Of a stretch of DNA of 64,000 nt, positions 24,076 through 33,441 are shown piece by piece; the stretch's first letter is position 1, and each line of letters opens with the position of its first letter. Made by a program: the position numbers and the translations under genes. The DNA is from Brevundimonas subvibrioides (GTDB lineage Bacteria; Pseudomonadota; Alphaproteobacteria; Caulobacterales; Caulobacteraceae). The notes below the pieces were generated by a model. It was given only the letters and a program-made list of their open reading frames with translations. It was not told where the DNA came from and did no database searches. The stretch is taken from assembly GCF_027271155.1 (NCBI RefSeq), contig NZ_CP114542.1:2294001-2358000 (forward strand), given 5' to 3'.

Positions 24076-24882
24076 ATGGAATTCCTCAGCTCCCCCGAAC
24101 TCGCCAGCCAGCTCTCCGCCCTGGGCAAGGTCCTGGCCATCGACCTGGTGCTCGCGGGCGACAATGCCGTGGCCGTCGGTCTGGCCGCCGCCGCCCTGCC
24201 GCAGGAGCTGCGTCGCAAGGCGATCCTGGTCGGCCTCGCCGCCGCCGTCGTGCTGCGGATCGTCTTCGCCCTGGTCACCGTCCAGCTTCTGGCCATTGTC
24301 GGCCTGCTGATCGCGGGCGGCGTGCTGCTGCTGTGGGTCTGCTGGAAGATGTGGCGCGAGCTGCAGGAGGCCGCGACCCACGACCAGGCCGAGGCCCAGG
24401 CGGAACTGGAACTCGCCCTGGCCATCGAGCACGGCAAGGGTCCCAGCCCCGAGGAGATGGGCCTGAAGCGCAAGAGCTTCGGCGCGGCCCTCGTCCAGAT
24501 CCTGATCGCCGACGTCACCATGTCGCTGGACAATGTGCTGGCCGTCGCCGGTGCCGCCCACGACCACCCCTGGATCATGGTGTTCGGCCTGGTGCTGTCG
24601 ATCGGCCTGATGGGCGTGGCCGCGACCTGGATCGCAAAGCTGCTGAGCAAATACCGCTGGATCGGCTATGTCGGTCTGGTCATCGTGCTCTATGTCGCCA
24701 TCCACATGATCTGGGACGGCTATCGCTCGACGGTCGTGCGGGCCCTGGGCGTGGAACAGCACAATGCCTCGGCCCCGGCCTTCCTCGACATCACGGCCGA
24801 AGAGGTGCGGAAGTCCTGCCGTCCGGAGAAGGGCGAGAAGCTGACGGTCTGCCTGGCCCAGAAGGCGATCGCCAAACCCTGA
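24076..24882 (+). CDS. TerC/YjbE family integral membrane protein
   Basis: A 268-residue membrane protein with about seven hydrophobic helices. Two internal repeats carry the family acidic motif: LAIDLVLAGDNAVAVGLAAA near the N-terminus and LIADVTMSLDNVLAVAGAA in the middle, each placing an Asp pair in the membrane. Known relatives include TerC and the YjbE/YkoY group, some of which export Mn2+ or help metalate secreted proteins. An unusual feature is a soluble C-terminal extension of about 45 residues after the last helix, with two cysteines (RKSCRPEKGEKLTVC). It lies 28 bases after rlmB and may be co-transcribed. Mn2+ export is inferred from the family. Confidence 0.85.
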   Translation: MEFLSSPELASQLSALGKVLAIDLVLAGDNAVAVGLAAAALPQELRRKAILVGLAAAVVLRIVFALVTVQLLAIVGLLIAGGVLLLWVCWKMWRELQEAATHDQAEAQAELELALAIEHGKGPSPEEMGLKRKSFGAALVQILIADVTMSLDNVLAVAGAAHDHPWIMVFGLVLSIGLMGVAATWIAKLLSKYRWIGYVGLVIVLYVAIHMIWDGYRSTVVRALGVEQHNASAPAFLDITAEEVRKSCRPEKGEKLTVCLAQKAIAKP

Positions 24883-24939
24883 CGCCGCCTGACGTCGGAG
24901 ACTGCCACCGTACCCAACGATTCATCCGCGGAGTGACCG

Positions 24940-25389
24940 ATGAGCCTGATGCTGCTGCCCCTCCTGATCGCCGGCCCGATGGCGACCCCGGCCGGGCCGG
25001 CGCCCTCGGCCGCCGTCCAGTCGGGCGTGCGCGACATCGGCGTCGGCGATCCGCTGCGCCGTCCGCTCCTCGACACCCTGCGCCCCGCCATCCAGCGCGA
25101 CCTGGGGGGCCAGGCCGTGCAGTTCATGGTCGACCGGCTGCGGGTCCAGGGCGACTGGGCCTTCTACGCCGGATCGATCCAGCAGCCGAACGGCCGCCCG
25201 ATCGACTTCGCCAGGACCCGCTATGCCAGCGAGATCGAGGACGGCATCTTCGACGGTCCGGGCACCTATGCCCTGCTGCGCCGCCAGGGCGGCCGCTGGC
25301 GCGTCGTGACCTTCGTCATCGGTCCCACCGACGTGGCCTATCTGGCCTGGCCGGACGAGTACCGAGCCCCGGCGGCCTTGTTCGAATAG
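24940..25389 (+). CDS. Putative exported protein of unknown function
   Basis: A 149-residue protein. The N-terminus (MSLMLLPLLIAGPMATPAG) is hydrophobic but lacks an N-terminal basic residue, so it is a weak signal peptide. The mature part contains RPAIQRDLGGQAVQFMVDRL, GDWAFYAGSIQQPNGRPIDF and RWRVVTFVIGPTDVAYLAW, a pattern seen in small proteobacterial secreted proteins without known function. Its stop abuts the convergent 2OG oxygenase gene. The ribosome binding site is weak (GCGGAG about 12 bases before the ATG). No function is proposed. Confidence 0.65.
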   Translation: MSLMLLPLLIAGPMATPAGPAPSAAVQSGVRDIGVGDPLRRPLLDTLRPAIQRDLGGQAVQFMVDRLRVQGDWAFYAGSIQQPNGRPIDFARTRYASEIEDGIFDGPGTYALLRRQGGRWRVVTFVIGPTDVAYLAWPDEYRAPAALFE

Positions 25390-26099
25390 TCAGACGCCGC
25401 GCAGCCAGCCGGTGACCGACACCCGGTCGGCGCCGGCGGACAGGGCGACCTGCGTCACCGAATGGGGCGCGGGGACCCTGAGCAGGTTCAGGGTGTTAAA
25501 GCGCGGGGTAAAGGCCTCCCCGACATTGCCTTCGGCGTCGTGGAAGGCCAGCAGGCCGCCCCAGTCGATCCGCCAGCCGGGCGTCAGGCCCAGCACATAG
25601 GCATAGAGACGTTTCTTGCCATCGGCCGTGTCGTCGTGTTCGGTCAGGAAATGGCCCTTGCGGAAGCGGGTCAGCTGGGCGTCGGCCAGGGCGATGCGGG
25701 GTTCGCCCGTCGCCTCCCGCATCAGCCCCAGGAAGGCGTCGCCGTTCAGGAAGGCGACCAGCTCGGCCCAGACGGGCGCGGCCGCTCCGCCCTCGGCGAG
25801 ATCATGGATCGGGTGGTTGTCGTACAGATACTGGAACGCGTCCGTCGCGGAGGCCTGCACGGCCTGGCCCAGCGCCTGACGCTGGTGCGGCTCCAGCGAA
25901 TGCAGCCAGGCCCCCGGCAGGTCGACGTGGGCGGTCGGTTTGCGGGTGACGACATTATAGTCCGTCCCGTCCGCCTCGATACGCAGGTGCTCGGCGTAGG
26001 TATCGGCCAGCAGGCCGTGCAGCTGGGCGCGGCCGGTCGCGGCGAGGCGCTCGCGCACCGCCCGGAGGGTCGCCGGCGAATGATCCGCCAGCGCGGGCT

Positions 26100-26103
<4 letters not shown>
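25390..26103 (-). CDS. 2-oxoglutarate/Fe(II)-dependent oxygenase (prolyl-4-hydroxylase-like)
   Basis: A 237-residue protein starting at GTG 26103, whose GTG overlaps the metG TGA stop (GTGA). The C-terminal double-stranded beta-helix core shows [12 protein letters not shown], in which HxD supplies two iron ligands. The sequence [18 protein letters not shown] supplies the distal His, and [12 protein letters not shown] supplies the 2-oxoglutarate-binding Arg about ten residues later. This is the prolyl-4-hydroxylase/Tpa1-OGFOD1-like group. Its tight coupling to methionyl-tRNA synthetase suggests a target in the translation apparatus; Tpa1/OGFOD1 relatives hydroxylate ribosomal protein uS12 (family knowledge). 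The actual substrate is unknown. Confidence 0.8.
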
Positions 26104-27803
<1,700 letters not shown>

Positions 27804-27861
27804 GGGAGTCCGGTCGTTCGAGGAAGCTGCGGGATATAGAGTGACCACAGGGCGGCGTCAC

Positions 27862-28011
27862 CTTCTCCCTCCCCCTCGGGGGAGGGTGGCTGAGCCGTAG
27901 GCGAAGCCGGGTGGGGAGGGCAAGGCGACGTGCCTATACTCTTCCGGACCTTGCCTTGCCGCCCCCACCCGGTCGCTTCGCGACCACCCTCCCCCGAGGG
28001 GGAGGGAGAAC
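27862..28011. repeat. Inverted pair of REP-like GC-rich palindromes
   Basis: CTTCTCCCTCCCCCTCGGGGGAGGGTGG at the left and its inverted counterpart CCACCCTCCCCCGAGGGGGAGGGAGAA at the right enclose about 90 bases that themselves contain AGCCGGGTGGGG and CCCCACCCGGTCGC as a second inverted pair. Variants of the same unit recur at 30376-30530 and 57897-58015, so this is a dispersed BIME-like family. It fills the space between metG and the small membrane gene. Confidence 0.8.
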
Positions 28012-28026
28012 AGACCTGTCTAGGAC

Positions 28027-28072
28027 GCTTTACATTTCGCGACTCGTGATGTATAGGGTGCTTTACATTTCG
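28027..28072 (+). promoter_or_regulatory. Pair of 13-bp direct repeats, possible operator
   Basis: GCTTTACATTTCG occurs twice, at 28027-28039 and 28060-28072, 33 bases apart (close to three helical turns), in the 100 bases before the small membrane gene at 28113. The AT-rich words stand out from the GC-rich surroundings. A regulator binding one DNA face twice is a reasonable inference. Confidence 0.5.
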
Positions 28073-28112
28073 AATGCCCGCTCATGGGATCGGGCCAATA
28101 CGGAGCCGAACG

Positions 28113-28346
28113 ATGTCGCGTGGACTGGGCTGGACGCTGGGAGGAATCTTCGCCGGTTTCGGCGTGCTGTTCTTCACCGTATGGCGGTCGGACGACTCGG
28201 CCAGTATGGCGGCGATCATGTTCGCCGTGTCCTCGGTGATGTTCGCCACGACCGAGGCCACGCAGAAGCGCAAATCCCCCTGCCGGACAAGGCCGGGGAT
28301 CAGGATGCGGGGCATGGGTCCAGGGGGGTCAGGGATCAGGGAGTAG
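28113..28346 (+). CDS. Small two-helix membrane protein of unknown function
   Basis: A 77-residue protein from the ATG at 28113, preceded by ACGGAG. Two hydrophobic segments are visible: GLGWTLGGIFAGFGVLFFTVW (about residues 4-24) and ASMAAIMFAVSSVMFATTEA (about 31-50), followed by a basic tail. The last 25 codons or so run into the heptamer repeat and a short copy of the metG start region, so the natural C-terminus may have been altered by repeat insertion. A pair of direct repeats upstream suggests specific regulation. No family is recognised. Confidence 0.6.
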   Translation: MSRGLGWTLGGIFAGFGVLFFTVWRSDDSASMAAIMFAVSSVMFATTEATQKRKSPCRTRPGIRMRGMGPGGSGIRE

Positions 28347-28490
28347 GGATTAGGGATTAGGGATTAGTCAAGGTTGGCGGCGAGTGGTGACGAACATCGC
28401 AACCCCGCTTCCCCAATCCCCAATCCCCAAATCCTAATCCCTAATCCCTAATCCCTAATCCCTAATCCCTAATCCCTACTCCCTACTCCC
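28331..28490. repeat. Inverted heptamer-repeat element downstream of the MATE gene
   Basis: The left side is about five GGGATTA-type heptamers (GGGATCA, GGGAGTA, then GGGATTA three times) at 28331-28367. The right side is eight or nine reverse-complement heptamers (CCCTAAT, ending CCCTACT) at about 28430-28490. A spacer of about 60 bases lies between and contains CCCCAAT variants. The right arm overlaps the 3' end of the MATE gene and supplies its last codons and stop. Confidence 0.85.
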
Positions 28491-29815
28491 AGCCGCCCCG
28501 CCACCCGCACGAACCGCCCGGTCAGCAGGCCGGCCGACACCAGACTGGCGATGATGACCGCCCAGACCAGACCGTCGACCCCGACCCGGTGCGCCAGCAC
28601 CCAGCCCAGCGGCATCATCACGGCCCCGTAGGAGAAGAAGTGCATGATCGTCGGCCACCAGACGTCGCCCGCCGCGCGATTGGCCTGCGACGCCACCACC
28701 TGGATGCCGTCGGCGACGAAGAACAGGCTGGCCAGCACCAGGGCCGGCACGGCGATCGCCGCCAGCACCGGATCGCGGTTGTAGGCGGCGATCAGCAGGG
28801 GCGCGGTCGGCCACACCACCAGCGCGACGGCCAGGGTCAGCACGGCGATCGTCCCGATCCCCACCAGCCCGTTCCGCAGCACGCCCGGCGCGTCCTTTGC
28901 CCCATAGGCCCGCCCGACCAGCACCGCCGTCGCCGCCGACAGCCCCATGGGCACCATGAAGACGATGGCCGAGATGTTCAGCACGATGGCCCAGGCCGCC
29001 GTCTCCGCCGCCCCCAGTTGTCCGGCGATGAAGGTCATCAGGGCAAAGGCCCCGACCTCGATGAAATAGGACGCCCCCGACCCGGCCCCGATCCGGACCT
29101 GTTCGCGCTCGGCCGGCGGGTCCTTCGGCGGCCGGTTGAACACCCCCAGCGCCCGCGCCTCCGGCAGACGCGCGATATAGACGACCAGGAAGATCCCCAG
29201 CGAGGTCCTTGCCGCGAACGTCGCCCAGGCCGAGGCCTCGGCCCCGTGTACGCCCAGCCCCAGGATGTCCGGCACCAGCAGGAGGTTGAACGCCAGGTTC
29301 ACCGCATTGGCGACCCACATGGCGATCATGCCCGGCTTGGGCTTGCCCAGGGCCTCGAGGAAGAACTGACAGGCGACCGAGATCAGATAGCCGGGCATCC
29401 CCAGGGCGAAGACAATCAGCGCCGGCCGCGCCCCTTCGCCCAGACCGTCGGCCAGGTTCAGCTGCGTCAGCGCCCAGGGCCCGACGACGATCAGGGCGAT
29501 CATCGCCGCGATCCCCAGCTGCAGCGCATAGCTCAGCCCGCGCCGCAGCACCGCGCCCGCCTCGTCGCGCCGTCCCTCGCCGATGCGCCGCGCCGTCATC
29601 ACCTGCACGCCCAGCAGCAGGCCCACCGCCGTCGTCACCATGATGGAGGTCGGGGCCAGGGCCAGCGAGCTGTAGGCCAGCTCGCGGCTGGAATAGTTGC
29701 CGACCACGATCGCGTCGGTCAGCCCCATGGTCATGATGCCGATCCGCGCCAGCACCACCGGCCAGGCCAGCGTCAGCAGCTCGCGCGTGGCGGCCCGGGT
29801 GGAGGGGGAGAGCAT
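28469..29815 (-). CDS. MATE family multidrug/toxin efflux transporter
   Basis: A 448-residue protein with twelve predicted membrane helices in two homologous halves. The N-terminal half shows LLTLAWPVVLARIGIMTMGL and the family Val-Gly-Asn loop (DAIVVGNYSS), then LGVQVMTARRIGEGRRDEAG; the C-terminal half repeats this with ISAIVFMVPMGLSAATAVLVG and RAYGAKD. MATE proteins export cationic drugs and metabolites using Na+ or H+ gradients. The ATG at 29815 lies directly against a heptamer repeat block, and the last codons (GVGSRD plus stop) are made of another heptamer block, so the repeats touch both ends of the gene. The substrate is unknown. Confidence 0.92.
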   Translation of the reverse strand: MLSPSTRAATRELLTLAWPVVLARIGIMTMGLTDAIVVGNYSSRELAYSSLALAPTSIMVTTAVGLLLGVQVMTARRIGEGRRDEAGAVLRRGLSYALQLGIAAMIALIVVGPWALTQLNLADGLGEGARPALIVFALGMPGYLISVACQFFLEALGKPKPGMIAMWVANAVNLAFNLLLVPDILGLGVHGAEASAWATFAARTSLGIFLVVYIARLPEARALGVFNRPPKDPPAEREQVRIGAGSGASYFIEVGAFALMTFIAGQLGAAETAAWAIVLNISAIVFMVPMGLSAATAVLVGRAYGAKDAPGVLRNGLVGIGTIAVLTLAVALVVWPTAPLLIAAYNRDPVLAAIAVPALVLASLFFVADGIQVVASQANRAAGDVWWPTIMHFFSYGAVMMPLGWVLAHRVGVDGLVWAVIIASLVSAGLLTGRFVRVAGRLGVGSRD

Positions 29816-29958
29816 GGGGATCAGGGACTAGGGATTAGGGATTAGGGATTAGGCAGAGCGCCACCCGGCCAGCGGGAGCGCCTCATCTCACATTCGGCCC
29901 CGTTCGCTAACCCCAATCCTCCTGATCCCTAATCGCTAATCCCTAATCCCTAATCCCT
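29816..29958. repeat. Inverted heptamer-repeat element upstream of the MATE gene
   Basis: GGGATCA, GGGACTA and three GGGATTA heptamers at 29818-29853 face the inverted series CCTGATC, CCTAATC, GCTAATC, CCTAATC at about 29926-29958 across a spacer of about 70 bases. The first heptamer begins one base before the MATE start codon, so this repeat forms the 5' untranslated region of the MATE message and displaces any normal ribosome binding site. Confidence 0.85.
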
Positions 29959-29963
29959 CCGAC

Positions 29964-30362
29964 CTACCACGCCCCCATCTCCCGCAGCTGCTTCGCCAGC
30001 GCCTCCGGCATATCCCCCGCGTCCAGCGACGACAGGTCCGGCGGCGCGTCCTTCGGTTCCAGATAGCGCCAGCCCTGGAACGGTCGCCGCGCCTGCGGGG
30101 CCGTGCGGACCACCTCGGGCGCCAGCTTGATCAGGCACATCGACGCCTTGCCCTCGCCGCGCGTCGAGATGTCCACGATCGGCATCCGGCAGGTCACCGA
30201 ACCCTTCATGACCCAGTAGATCGACCCCCCGTCCTCGATCTCGGCCGCCCGCTTGGGCGTCATCCGCGTATTGACCGTCAGCCAGTCGCCCTTGGCCGCC
30301 CGCCGTTCCAGCGTCTCCACCTTGGCGACACCGACGCAGAGCTTGATCATGTGAAGAGGCAT
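29964..30362 (-). CDS. DUF1489 family protein
   Basis: A 132-residue protein that begins MPLHMIKLCVGVAKVETLER, the recognisable opening of the alphaproteobacterial DUF1489 family, and continues with TRMTPKRAAEIEDGGSIYWV, CRMPIVDISTRGEGKASMCL and RRPFQGWRYLEPKDAPPDL, all typical of the family. It has no membrane segment or signal and is presumably cytosolic. Members occur in most Alphaproteobacteria with no established function. It lies next to the MATE gene on the same strand but is separated from it by the heptamer element. Confidence 0.85.
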   Translation of the reverse strand: MPLHMIKLCVGVAKVETLERRAAKGDWLTVNTRMTPKRAAEIEDGGSIYWVMKGSVTCRMPIVDISTRGEGKASMCLIKLAPEVVRTAPQARRPFQGWRYLEPKDAPPDLSSLDAGDMPEALAKQLREMGAW

Positions 30363-30375
30363 GGGCGGGCACTAT

Positions 30376-30806
30376 CATCTCCCTCCCCCGCGGGGGAGGG
30401 TGGTCGATGCGAAGCAGCGACCGGGTGGGGCGGGCAAGGTGACGCGGACACCGCCTCTACCTCCCCCTCGGGGGAGGGTGGCTGAGCGGAGCGAAGCCGG
30501 GTGGGAAGGGCCAGGCGAAGCGAAGAGCCTCCCTTGTCATCCCGGCCGTAGCGAAGCGAAGAGCCCCGCTTGTCATCCCGGCCGTAGCGAAGCGAAGAGC
30601 CCCGTTTGTCATCCCGGCCGTAGCGAAGCGAAGAGCCGGGACGCCGGACCCCGCCACCATCCCTCCCGGAAATCGCGCCAGCGATTGTCCGGGAGACAGT
30701 CTGACCGCACTCCACCGTCTCCCGGATAGCCGCTTCGCGCCTTCCGGGAGGCAAGTAAGGCGTGGCTTCCGTCCCGGATAATCGCTGGCGCGATTTCCGG
30801 GATGAC
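30376..30806. repeat. Repeat-rich intergenic region: REP palindromes and a 36-bp tandem repeat
   Basis: Two CTCCCCC...GGGGGAG palindromes (about 30381-30400 and 30460-30479) are followed by three tandem copies of a 36-bp unit, TGTCATCCCGGCCGTAGCG plus AAGCGAAGAGCCCCG, starting at 30535, 30571 and 30607. Then a hairpin unit, TCCCGGAAATCGCGCCAGCG plus ATTGTCCGGGA (from 30663), recurs in inverted orientation at about 30774-30803. No gene is supported in 30363-31012; in the remaining 30807-31012 I see only a few GTGCAA/TTGCAC words and no coding frame. Confidence 0.75.
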
Positions 30807-31012
30807 AAGGTTGAGTGTCGGTCGAACCTGGCGCGCCCCCCTCAAATCCGTTGGACTCATGGGGTGCAGCGGAGTGCAAATTCTATCGAATAAAATCCGC
30901 GACTTGCACGCGTTGGACCCGGTTTTTTCGAGTGCAATCGCCTCAGCCCCCCGCGTATCACAAAGCCTGAGAGATACCGCATACAAGTCTCTGTATTTAA
31001 ACGTTTTCTCTC

Positions 31013-33010
31013 CTAAGTTCCGGCCTCCACCACCGCCAGCACCGCATCCGCCGCCACCTGGTCCCCGACGGCGAAGGCCACCTCGCCCACCACCCCGTCG
31101 AACGGCGCGTTCAGCGCATGCTCCATCTTCATGGCCTCCAGCACGATCACCGGCTGCCCCTTGGTCACCACATCCCCCGCCTTCACCGGCGTCGCCACGA
31201 TCTTCCCCGGCATGGGCGCGCGGAGGGAGCCGTCGGAGGCGGTGCCGCCGTCAGCGCTTGCTCGGCGACGCTTGAATTCGTGGGCGGCCCCATCTTCGAA
31301 GATCACAATCGCTGCCGGTGTGCAGAAGGCCGAGAAGGGACGGCCATCGACGAACGTAAAGCCCGGTGATCCGTAACCATGAAACTGGCCGTCCGGCGTC
31401 TCGACCGTAAAGCCGAAATGCTCGCCCATATCATTGTAAGTCTGCGGGCCTTCCAGCTTGGCCGCCAAGGGCTCGCCGTCGAACCAAAGGCCAAGTCGAG
31501 CACCGCCTCGACCGTTCATTCGGAATGCAAAGGGTCCATTCGACCAAGGGCTCGTGGTATCGTTCGACGCGCCATTCCAGCCGTCCATTTCTCCCTCGCC
31601 TCCCAGCGAGGTGAAGGCGGCAGCGACGGCTTCAGGCGTAGGCAGAGCGCCATCAGCCAGATCATCCTGCTGAGCCCCGATAAACCCCGTATCCACATCC
31701 CCCGCCACGAACCGCGGATGCTCCAGGCAGCGCACAAGGAACCCGGCATTGGTCCGCACCGGCCAGACCTCGACCGACCCGCACGCCTCCGCCAGCGCCT
31801 CGGCCGCCGCCTCGCGCGTCTCCGCGTGGACGATCAGCTTGGCGATCATCGGGTCGTAGAACTGGCTGACCTCGCCGCCCTGCTCCACCCCGGTGTCGAT
31901 CCGCACTCCGTCGGGCAGGACGAAATGCTCCAGCTTCCCGATGCTGGGCAGGAAGCCGTTCGCCGGGTCCTCGGCATACAGCCGCGCCTCCATGGCCCAG
32001 CCGTTGATCGCCAGCTCGTCCTGTTTCAGCGGCACCGGCTCGCCCGCCGCCGCGCGGAACTGCCATTCGACCAGGTCGACGCCGGTGATGGCCTCGGTCA
32101 CCGGATGTTCGACCTGCAGCCGGGTGTTCATCTCCATGAACCAGATGCGGTCGGCGCGCAGCCCCTCGGTCCCGTCGGCGATGAACTCGATCGTCCCCGC
32201 CCCGACATAGTTCACAGCCTTCGCCGCCTTGACCGCCGCCGCCGTCACCGCCGCCCGCGTCGCCGCGTCCATGCCGGGGGCCGGGGCCTCCTCGATCACC
32301 TTCTGGTGGCGGCGTTGCAGGGAGCAGTCGCGTTCGAACAGGTGCAACACCTCGCCGTGGGCGTCGCCGAACACCTGGACCTCGATATGGCGGGGCGACA
32401 GGATGTATTTCTCGATCAGGACCCGGTCGTCGCCAAAGCTGGAGGCCGCCTCGCGCCGGCACGAGCCCAGCGCATCCAGAAACGCATCGCCCGCATCGAC
32501 CCGCCGCATCCCCTTGCCGCCGCCGCCCGCCACCGCCTTGATCAGCACCGGATAGCCGATCGCGTCGGCCTCGGCCTTCAGCCGCTCCGGCGACTGGTCC
32601 TCGCCCATGTATCCGGGCGTCACGGGCACGCCCGCCTCGACCATCAGCGTCTTGGCCGCGTCCTTCAGCCCCATGGCCCGGATCGCCGCCGGCGGCGCCC
32701 CGATCCACACGATCCCCGCCGCCATCACCGCCTCGGCGAACGCGGCGTTTTCGCTCAGAAAGCCATAGCCGGGGTGGATCGCCTCCGCCCCCGTCGCCTT
32801 CGCCGCCGCCAGCACCCTGTCCGCGTCCAGATAGCTCTCGCGCGCCGCCGCCGGCCCGATCAGCACCGCCTCATCCGCCGCGCGCACATGCAGGGCCTTC
32901 GCATCGGCCCCGGAATAGACGGCGATGGTGCGGATCCCCATCCGCTTGGCGGTGCGAAAGACGCGACAGGCGATTTCGCCACGATTGGCGACCAGGACGG
33001 AGGTGAACAT
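31013..33010 (-). CDS. mccA: Acyl-CoA carboxylase biotin-carboxylase/biotinyl subunit, probably methylcrotonyl-CoA carboxylase alpha
   Basis: A 665-residue biotin-dependent subunit. The ATP-grasp biotin carboxylase (about residues 1-450) shows VANRGEIACRVFRTAKR, GYGFLSENAAFAEA, KAVAGGGGKGMRRV, EKYILSPRHIEVQVFGD and MNTRLQVEHPVTEAITG. The C-terminal biotinyl domain carries the biotinylation lysine in LEAMKMEHALNAPFDG. Together with the carboxyltransferase at 34733 and the enoyl-CoA hydratase at 33442 it makes the leucine/isovalerate pathway segment: methylcrotonyl-CoA to methylglutaconyl-CoA to HMG-CoA. The length and neighbours favour MccA/LiuD over propionyl-CoA carboxylase. A 120-residue unknown protein gene separates it from liuC. 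Confidence 0.9.
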   Translation of the reverse strand: MFTSVLVANRGEIACRVFRTAKRMGIRTIAVYSGADAKALHVRAADEAVLIGPAAARESYLDADRVLAAAKATGAEAIHPGYGFLSENAAFAEAVMAAGIVWIGAPPAAIRAMGLKDAAKTLMVEAGVPVTPGYMGEDQSPERLKAEADAIGYPVLIKAVAGGGGKGMRRVDAGDAFLDALGSCRREAASSFGDDRVLIEKYILSPRHIEVQVFGDAHGEVLHLFERDCSLQRRHQKVIEEAPAPGMDAATRAAVTAAAVKAAKAVNYVGAGTIEFIADGTEGLRADRIWFMEMNTRLQVEHPVTEAITGVDLVEWQFRAAAGEPVPLKQDELAINGWAMEARLYAEDPANGFLPSIGKLEHFVLPDGVRIDTGVEQGGEVSQFYDPMIAKLIVHAETREAAAEALAEACGSVEVWPVRTNAGFLVRCLEHPRFVAGDVDTGFIGAQQDDLADGALPTPEAVAAAFTSLGGEGEMDGWNGASNDTTSPWSNGPFAFRMNGRGGARLGLWFDGEPLAAKLEGPQTYNDMGEHFGFTVETPDGQFHGYGSPGFTFVDGRPFSAFCTPAAIVIFEDGAAHEFKRRRASADGGTASDGSLRAPMPGKIVATPVKAGDVVTKGQPVIVLEAMKMEHALNAPFDGVVGEVAFAVGDQVAADAVLAVVEAGT

Positions 33011-33047
33011 GGGGCCGGTTTAGAGCGACCCGGCGCGAGGGTCGAGG

Positions 33048-33410
33048 TCAGAGATCGACGAGGCGCTGCATCAGTTTGCGAGTTCCGATCTCTCCGTCCC
33101 AGTATGCGATCAGCGCATCCCGGTTCTTGCTGATCCATTCGGTGACCAGACGCTCGTCGCTGGCGATTAATGCGCCATGGACAACCCTGGACTCCGGGCG
33201 AATCGCCACGACTGCGAGTTGATCGAGCGTCATCCGGTTGCCATGGACCGTGCTGACCTTCACCCGCGCGTCGTGCCGCGCATTGCCCTTGGGGCTGACC
33301 CAGATGGTCATGGGCAGCCCCGTGTCTTCCGGATACAGGTTCGCCATCTCGAAAAGTTCGTTCTCCTCTTCGAGGGTCCATTCCGGTTCGACGGGCTGGT
33401 GCACGTTCAT
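33048..33410 (-). CDS. Conserved small cytosolic protein in the liu cluster
   Basis: A 120-residue acidic protein, MNVHQPVEPEWTLEEENELF at its start and LPMTIWVSPKGNARHDARVK in the middle, with no signal or membrane segment. The middle motif is one I associate with small hypothetical proteins of Proteobacteria without assigned function. The gene lies between liuC and mccA, about 37 bases before mccA and 31 bases after liuC, on the same strand, so it is probably co-transcribed with leucine catabolism genes. A role in that pathway is not shown by the sequence. Confidence 0.65.
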   Translation of the reverse strand: MNVHQPVEPEWTLEEENELFEMANLYPEDTGLPMTIWVSPKGNARHDARVKVSTVHGNRMTLDQLAVVAIRPESRVVHGALIASDERLVTEWISKNRDALIAYWDGEIGTRKLMQRLVDL

Positions 33411-33441
33411 GGTCCCAGCCTAGCGCAAATCCGGCCCGAGG

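Noticed and set aside
28082..28315. A minus-strand frame beginning MPRILI as in metG.
   Set aside because: Only the first six codons match the metG start and the frame then runs antisense through the small membrane gene; it is best explained as a short duplicated segment.
28331..29958. CRISPR-like repetition in the heptamer arrays.
   Set aside because: The units are 7 bp tandem without spacers, and no cas genes are nearby.
30807..31012. A possible structured RNA or gene between the repeat block and mccA.
   Set aside because: GTGCAA and TTGCAC words are present but no stable extended pairing, promoter or coding frame could be seen by eye.
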